Shown: positions 59,464 to 64,000 of the stretch, piece by piece
How positions within the stretch are numbered: position 1 is the first letter of the stretch
Layout: every line of letters starts with the position of its first letter
Origin: Rhizobium sp. 32-5/1
GTDB taxonomy: Bacteria > Pseudomonadota > Alphaproteobacteria > Rhizobiales > Rhizobiaceae
DNA length: 64,000 nt
Assembly (NCBI RefSeq): GCF_029537235.1
Contig: NZ_CP120638.1
Location: 372,001 to 436,000, forward strand
Direction: 5' to 3'
The notes under the pieces: generated by a model
What the model was told of the DNA's origin: nothing
Database searches by the model: none
The model's input: the letters and a program-made list of their open reading frames with translations, nothing else
Program-made: the position numbers and the translations under genes

Positions 59464-61542
59464 ATGGACGACAGCAAAGATCTCTTTTCAGCCCTGCCCA
59501 CCCCGCCGAAGCCAGTCGCTGCGGCTGCACCTCCGGTGCCGAAGCCTGCCGCAACAGCGCCCGTCGCGCAAGCGGAAGGACGGCTGGGGGCGGCCTCACC
59601 TCTGAAAAGCGACAATGGCGACTACAACGCATCGGCGATCGAAGTGCTTGAGGGCCTCGAACCCGTTCGGCGTCGTCCCGGCATGTATATCGGCGGCACT
59701 GACGAGAAGGCGCTGCACCACCTGTTTGCCGAAGTCATCGACAACTCGATGGACGAAGCGGTTGCCGGCCACGCCAATTTCATCGAGGTCAATCTCGATG
59801 CCGAAGGCTTCCTGACAGTCACCGACAATGGCCGCGGTATCCCGGTCGAGAACCATCCGAAATTTCCGGGCAAGTCGACGCTCGAAGTGATCATGACGAT
59901 CCTGCATGCCGGCGGCAAGTTCGACAGCAAGGTCTACGAAACATCAGGCGGCCTGCACGGCGTCGGCGTCTCCGTCGTCAACGCCCTGTCCGACGTTCTG
60001 GAGGTCGAGGTCGCGCGCAATCGCAAGCTCTACCGCCAGCGGTTTTCGCGCGGCGTGCCGCAGGGCGGGCTCGAAGAACTGGGTGACGTCCAGAACCGGC
60101 GCGGCACGCGTGTGCGATTCCATCCGGATCCTGAGATCTTCGGGGCGCATGCGAAGTTCGAACCGGCGCGGCTGTTCCGCATGGCCCGCTCGAAAGCCTA
60201 TCTCTTCGGCGGTGTCGAAATCCGCTGGTCCTGCGATCCTGCTCTCACAGAGGGAACAGACACACCGGAAAAGGCGGTGTTCCATTTCCCCGGCGGCCTG
60301 AAGGATTATCTGCAGGCCACCATGGGCAAGGAATTCACGGTGACCCGCGAAATCTTTGCCGGCAAGACCGAAAAGACCGGCGGCCATGGCGCCATGGAAT
60401 GGGCCGTGACCTGGTATGGCGGTGATGCCGTGCTGCACTCCTATTGCAACACGATTCCCACACCGGAAGGCGGCACGCACGAGGCAGGCTTCCGCATCGC
60501 GCTGACCAAGGGCCTCAAATCCTATGCCGAACTGACGCAGAACAAGCGTGCCGCCATCGTCACCACGGAAGACGTGATGATTTCCGCGGCCGGCATGCTG
60601 TCGGTGTTCATCCGCGAGCCGGAATTCGTCGGCCAGACGAAGGATAAGCTGGCGACCGTCGAGGCCCAACGTATTGTCGAGAACGCCATCCGCGATCCTT
60701 TCGACCATTTCCTCGCCGACAATCCCCAGGAAGCCGCCAAGCTGCTTGAGTGGGTGATCGAGCGCGCCGACGAGCGCGTGCGCCGGCGCAAGGAAAAGGA
60801 AGTCAACCGCAAGTCGGCCGTGCGCAAGCTGCGCCTGCCGGGCAAGCTGGCCGACTGCTCGCAGAACTCGGCCGAGGGCGCCGAACTGTTCATCGTCGAA
60901 GGCGATTCGGCCGGCGGCTCGGCCAAGCAGGCGCGCAACCGCTCCAACCAAGCGATCCTGCCGCTGCGCGGCAAGATCCTCAACGTCGCCAGCGCCGGCC
61001 GCGACAAGCTGACGGCCAACCAGCAGATCGGCGATCTCATCCAGGCGCTCGGCTGCGGCACGCGCTCGAAGTATCGCGAAGAGGACCTGCGCTACGGCCG
61101 GGTCATCGTCATGACCGATGCCGACGTCGATGGCGCCCATATTGCATCCCTGCTGATCACCTTCTTCTACCAGGAAATGCCGGAGCTCATTCGCGGCGGC
61201 CATCTCTATCTCGCCGTGCCGCCGCTCTATCGGCTTACGCAAGGCGCAAAGACGCTTTACGCCCGCGACGATGCCCACCGCATGGAACTGATGGAGACGG
61301 AGTTCAGCGGGCGCGGCAAGGTCGAGATCGGCCGCTTCAAGGGTCTGGGCGAAATGATGCCGGCGCAGCTCAAGGAAACCACGATGGATCCGGGCAAGCG
61401 CACCCTGCTCAAGGTCGCCATCGACGACATCGATTTTGAGGGAACGCGCGAGGCTGTGGACAATCTGATGGGCACCAAGGCCGATGCCCGCTTCCGCTTC
61501 ATCCAGGAACGCGCCGTCTTCGCCGACAATCTCGACATCTGA
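59464..61542 (+). CDS. parE: DNA topoisomerase IV subunit B
   Basis: A 692-residue ATPase subunit of topoisomerase IV, decatenating daughter chromosomes. After a Pro/Ala-rich N-terminal extension (about 1-45), the GHKL ATPase domain has EVLEGLEPVRRRPGMYIG, VIDNSMDEAVAGHA and TDNGRGIPVE, then GGLHGVGVSVVNALS. The TOPRIM domain has FIVEGDSAGGSAKQARNR and MTDADVDGAHIASLLITFF. The C-terminus is compact (GEMMPAQLKETTMDPGKRTL), which with the extension and the KYREEDLRYG region favours ParE over GyrB. Length is typical for rhizobia. Confidence 0.95.
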   Translation: MDDSKDLFSALPTPPKPVAAAAPPVPKPAATAPVAQAEGRLGAASPLKSDNGDYNASAIEVLEGLEPVRRRPGMYIGGTDEKALHHLFAEVIDNSMDEAVAGHANFIEVNLDAEGFLTVTDNGRGIPVENHPKFPGKSTLEVIMTILHAGGKFDSKVYETSGGLHGVGVSVVNALSDVLEVEVARNRKLYRQRFSRGVPQGGLEELGDVQNRRGTRVRFHPDPEIFGAHAKFEPARLFRMARSKAYLFGGVEIRWSCDPALTEGTDTPEKAVFHFPGGLKDYLQATMGKEFTVTREIFAGKTEKTGGHGAMEWAVTWYGGDAVLHSYCNTIPTPEGGTHEAGFRIALTKGLKSYAELTQNKRAAIVTTEDVMISAAGMLSVFIREPEFVGQTKDKLATVEAQRIVENAIRDPFDHFLADNPQEAAKLLEWVIERADERVRRRKEKEVNRKSAVRKLRLPGKLADCSQNSAEGAELFIVEGDSAGGSAKQARNRSNQAILPLRGKILNVASAGRDKLTANQQIGDLIQALGCGTRSKYREEDLRYGRVIVMTDADVDGAHIASLLITFFYQEMPELIRGGHLYLAVPPLYRLTQGAKTLYARDDAHRMELMETEFSGRGKVEIGRFKGLGEMMPAQLKETTMDPGKRTLLKVAIDDIDFEGTREAVDNLMGTKADARFRFIQERAVFADNLDI

Positions 61543-61813
61543 GCGTTGCCCTCACAAACCGATTCAACAGGCTGTTGAATTGATTCATGTTTCCGCTCCA
61601 AGTGACTGAGCGGAAACAGCTTTCATGGCCCCTTAAAGTATCGATTCAAGTGCGGTTCGCCACCTTGAAGGGCCGATGCCAGATCGTCAGACGCAACATT
61701 CCGAAACAATTCGTTTTTGCGGTCGCCGGTTTCGCCTTATTTCCGGAACAAAAGACGATCTATAAGAATACCGACAGATAAAGATCTCGACACAAACGAA
61801 AGACTGACGCTTC
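61543..61813. promoter_or_regulatory. Intergenic region with palindromes and GATTC sites between parE and the next gene
   Basis: Contains a perfect odd palindrome ATTCAACAGGCTGTTGAAT (61562-61580), then TGAAT-TG-ATTCA (61576-61587), and a ten-base hairpin GTTTCCGCTC/GAGCGGAAAC (61589-61598 and 61608-61617) that may end the parE transcript although no T run follows. Three GATTC (GANTC, CcrM target) sites lie at 61561, 61582 and about 61643, which may mark a methylation-sensitive promoter. No gene is supported here. Confidence 0.5.
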
Positions 61814-62254
61814 ATGAAAGCTGCCCTGATTGTTATGACCATCCTCGGCTGCGATGACAGCGCGACGCAGTGCCATTACATCTCGACGGTGGAAGGGTCG
61901 TGGCAGACCGTTGCCCTTTGCGACAATGAATCGCAAAAGCAGTTGCCGAAATTCTCCAACGATCACAACTACCCTGTCATCGTCGCGGTCTGCGAAACAG
62001 CGAGCAATGACATGACGACGATGGCCGATCCTGCGCCCTTGCCACAGTTAAACCCGGCACTGCTCGATCAGCAGCCCGAGCCCGTGCCAACCGCGCCGGA
62101 AACCGAGGCGAAACCCAACCTGCCGCGCCGGGCGCTGGCATTTATCACTGGCGCCCTTCCCGATGCGGAACAATTGCGCAATGCCGTGACCAAGCCGGTG
62201 CATTATGTCGAGGACGGTTATTCCTGGGTCGCACGCAAGTTCACCAGGGAATAA
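61814..62254 (+). CDS. Conserved hypothetical protein
   Basis: A 146-residue protein of unknown function. It starts MKAALIVMTILGCDDSATQC and has three more cysteines (ALCDNES, AVCETAS). Residues 1-70 look like a small compact domain, followed by a Pro/Glu-rich linker (about 75-105) and a C-terminal helix region (ALAFITGALPDAEQLRNAV). The short cysteine-containing N-terminal domain reminds me of small rhizobial proteins found near parE, but I cannot name a family. It lies 271 bases after parE in the same direction and probably has its own promoter. Confidence 0.7.
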   Translation: MKAALIVMTILGCDDSATQCHYISTVEGSWQTVALCDNESQKQLPKFSNDHNYPVIVAVCETASNDMTTMADPAPLPQLNPALLDQQPEPVPTAPETEAKPNLPRRALAFITGALPDAEQLRNAVTKPVHYVEDGYSWVARKFTRE

Positions 62255-62263
62255 GGTACAGAA

Positions 62264-63291
62264 TCAGACGCGTCCGGCGTCGATCAGGCTCTGGGCACTG
62301 GCGCGGATGGCTTCGTCCTCACTGCGCGGTTGCCAGCCGAGAATACGCCGCGCCTTCTCGTTCGATACCGTCGCATCCCGTCCGAGTTCCTTGAGGATCA
62401 GCTTGACACCGGGATCGAATAGCGCCGCCAGTCGCGCCATCCAGTTGGGCAGCACAAATTTCGGCATCTTCTTCGCATACGCCGAATGGGTGGTTTTCAA
62501 CACGGTGACGATGTCCTTTAAAGACATCGCCTTTCCGGCGGCAATGAAGCGCTCACCGGCCGCGTCCGGCACGATCATCGCCTGAACATGGGCGTCGGCC
62601 ACGTCGCGTGCATCGACGATGGCCACGCGGAAATCCGGCAAGGCCGGATATTTGCCCTTCATCATGCCGCGGATCAGGCCGACGGACGTGCCTGGATCAC
62701 CGCCTAAGACGGGTCCGAGAATCATGCCCGGATTGACGACCGCAAGCTCCACCCCCTCCGCCTTGGCAAATTCCCAGGCGGCACGCTCGGCAATCGTCTT
62801 GGATTTGTAGTAGGGCGTCGACAACGGACCATTGACATCCGTCCAGTCAGCTTCCGTGAACGGTGCCCTGCCCGCACCGTAATTGATGGCGGCGATCGAC
62901 GACGTCAGAACGACGCGGCGAACACCAGCGCGTTTGGCGGCCTTCAGCACGCGCAACGCGCCGTCCCGCGCCGGCTTGATCAACTCGTTTTCGTCCTTCG
63001 GCACAGAATTGGGAAAAGGCGATGCGACGTGCATGACATAATCCGCGCCCACCATCGCCGCGTCCCAGCCGGCATCGGACAGGAGGTCGGCAGCGACGAA
63101 CGTCAATTCCCCGTCTCCAGCCCCTTCTGCGCTGCGGATTCCGCTTCGATCTCCGCAGCGTTCTTCAGCGATCGCACGGTACCGCGCACGTCAAAACCCT
63201 GTCGCAACAGGCTGGCGGCGACGTGCCGTCCGAGAAATCCGCCAATGCCGGTCACGACCACCAGGTTGCGTGTTTCCATCGTTTCGATCAT
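62264..63291 (-). CDS. NAD(P)-dependent aldehyde reductase, extended SDR, one frameshift
   Basis: An extended SDR of the cinnamyl/dihydroflavonol reductase type. N-terminal cofactor motif VVVTGIGGFLGRHVAASLL with RGTVRSLKN (Arg suggesting NADP), then DLLSDAGWDAAM, YVMHVASPFP, VLTSSIAAINYG, YYKSKTIAERAAW (YxxxK) and VVNPGMILGPVL. The frame breaks at the C run 63121-63124; one added base gives about 342 residues. ATG 63291 is used because GGAG lies just upstream. It is divergent from a TetR gene with a shared operator-like sequence, so it is likely repressed by that regulator and may act on reactive aldehydes. Confidence 0.87.
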
Positions 63292-63330
63292 AGACCACTC
63301 CATATTACAAACTGACGTTTTCCGTTCATA

Positions 63331-63345
63331 ATGTCAAATTGACAT
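63331..63345. promoter_or_regulatory. Candidate TetR operator
   Basis: ATGTCAAATTGACAT is a near-perfect 15-base palindrome in the 81-base gap between the divergent SDR and TetR genes. A second half-site-like TGTCAATTC lies at about 63358-63366, next to the TetR start, and a TGACGTT at about 63313. Placement and symmetry fit autoregulation by the adjacent TetR protein. Confidence 0.6.
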
Positions 63346-63372
63346 TTTTCATCCAAACTGTCAATTCAAGCC

Positions 63373-63948
63373 ATGGACGAAAAGAAGCAACAGATTGTCG
63401 CCGCTGCCAGCGATGTCTTCATCCGCTACGGCTTCAAGAAGACATCAATGCAAGACATTGCGGATGCAGCGATGATGTCGCGCGGAGCGCTTTATCTGCA
63501 TTTCCGCAACAAGGAAGATCTGTTCCACTCGTTGATGCAATGGCATCATGCCGGCGCGCTGCAGGAAGCCGAGGACGCCTTCCGCTCGCCCCTGCCCTTT
63601 GCCGACCGTATGGAGGCGGCGCTGATGCGCTTCACCCTGGCGTTGATGGCGCCGGTCAAGGCCAGCACTCATGGAGAAGAACTGTTCGAGGCCAATATGC
63701 GCCTTGCCCCGGATATTACAGCCGCGACGTCGGCGCGCCTGAAAGCGTTGCTGGAAAGCGATGTCACACTGGCGGCCGAACGGGGTGAATTGTCGCTCGA
63801 TGCCATAGGGCTTTCCGTTGCCGCCCTTGCCGACCTGCTCTATGCCTGTGCCGATGGGATAAAGAAGGCCGATAGCGGCCTTGGGAAACTGGAAGATCGC
63901 GTCAAAGCGCTGATGCGTGTCGTCGCAGTCGCAACACGGCCAGATTGA
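63373..63948 (+). CDS. TetR-family transcriptional regulator
   Basis: A 191-residue repressor. The N-terminal HTH (about 5-50) shows QIVAAASDVFIRYGFKKTSM, DIADAAMMSRGALYLHF and NKEDLFHSLM. The C-terminal ligand domain (about 60-190) is all-helical and not similar to a named subgroup I can identify. It is divergent from the SDR aldehyde reductase gene, which is its probable target, with a palindromic operator between them. The inducer is unknown. Confidence 0.9.
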   Translation: MDEKKQQIVAAASDVFIRYGFKKTSMQDIADAAMMSRGALYLHFRNKEDLFHSLMQWHHAGALQEAEDAFRSPLPFADRMEAALMRFTLALMAPVKASTHGEELFEANMRLAPDITAATSARLKALLESDVTLAAERGELSLDAIGLSVAALADLLYACADGIKKADSGLGKLEDRVKALMRVVAVATRPD

Positions 63949-63958
63949 CCCGAAACCG

Positions 63959-64000
63959 TCAGGCCGCTTCGCGTGCTGCCGTCAGGGCATAGTCCCGCGC
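63959..64000 (-). CDS. 3' end of a gene continuing beyond the right edge
   Basis: On the minus strand the last thirteen codons before a TGA at 63959-63961 read ARDYALTAAREAA. The frame stays open to the window edge and the end is 11 bases from the stop of the convergent TetR gene, a normal spacing. Too short to assign to a family; it could be a chance open frame. Confidence 0.35.
   Translation of the reverse strand, partial: ARDYALTAAREAA

Noticed and set aside
61587-61781. 64-codon open frame after parE
   Set aside because: Overlaps the hairpin and palindrome, shows no domain and no good ribosome site.

Overview
The window looks like a chromosomal segment of an alphaproteobacterium of the Rhizobiaceae (Rhizobium/Agrobacterium type; genus not resolved). 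The evidence is the high G+C content and the gene order: hflX-hfq-dat, ntrX-ntrY-ntrC-ntrB-dusB divergent from ispDF-cinA, then lipA, lpd, pdhC-pdhB-pdhA, an FtsB-like gene, eno, kdsA, pyrG, secG, tpiA and parE. I found no rRNA, tRNA, CRISPR array, transposase or phage gene.

Layout. 1-7357 (minus): an accessory operon encoding a ferric-reductase-like membrane flavoprotein, a four-haem c-type cytochrome, an OmpA-domain protein, a periplasmic caspase-like protease and the start of another gene. 8076-9592: a GntR regulator and ferredoxin-NADP reductase (fpr). 9734-13707 (minus): sulfite reduction and siroheme synthesis (cysG, DUF2849, cysI, DUF934). 13951-15377: a nucleoside deaminase and mazG. 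16525-26654 (minus): hfq/hflX and the two nitrogen two-component systems. 26839-28550: isoprenoid precursor synthesis and pncC. 28551-38720 (minus): lipoic acid and pyruvate dehydrogenase genes, with a higBA toxin-antitoxin pair between lipA and a COQ10/RatA gene. 39438-42571: eno, kdsA and a VOC gene. 42713-45913: two SDR genes with a divergent LysR regulator, and a lytic transglycosylase. 46081-49269: pyrG, secG, tpiA.

49463-52445 (plus) is a second caspase module: an OmpA protein, a caspase-Sel1 protein and an unknown secreted protein. 52504-58285 (minus) is a tightly coupled cluster resembling the decaprenyl-phosphoryl-pentose pathway: a HAD-UbiA fusion, a DprE1-like oxidase, a four-helix SMR-type membrane protein, an epimerase and a class III aminotransferase. 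The window ends with an alpha/beta hydrolase, parE, a small conserved gene, an SDR reductase with a divergent TetR regulator, and the last codons of a minus-strand gene.

Quality. Fifteen genes, including essential ones (eno, kdsA, lpd), are broken by 17 single-base indels, almost all in short homopolymers. Repairing each gives a normal reading frame and, for the housekeeping genes, the usual protein length. I read these as sequencing or assembly errors and annotate the genes as single loci.

The most unusual content is the pair of caspase modules, one of them with a multihaem cytochrome c, and the polyprenyl-pentose-like cluster that contains an aminotransferase.
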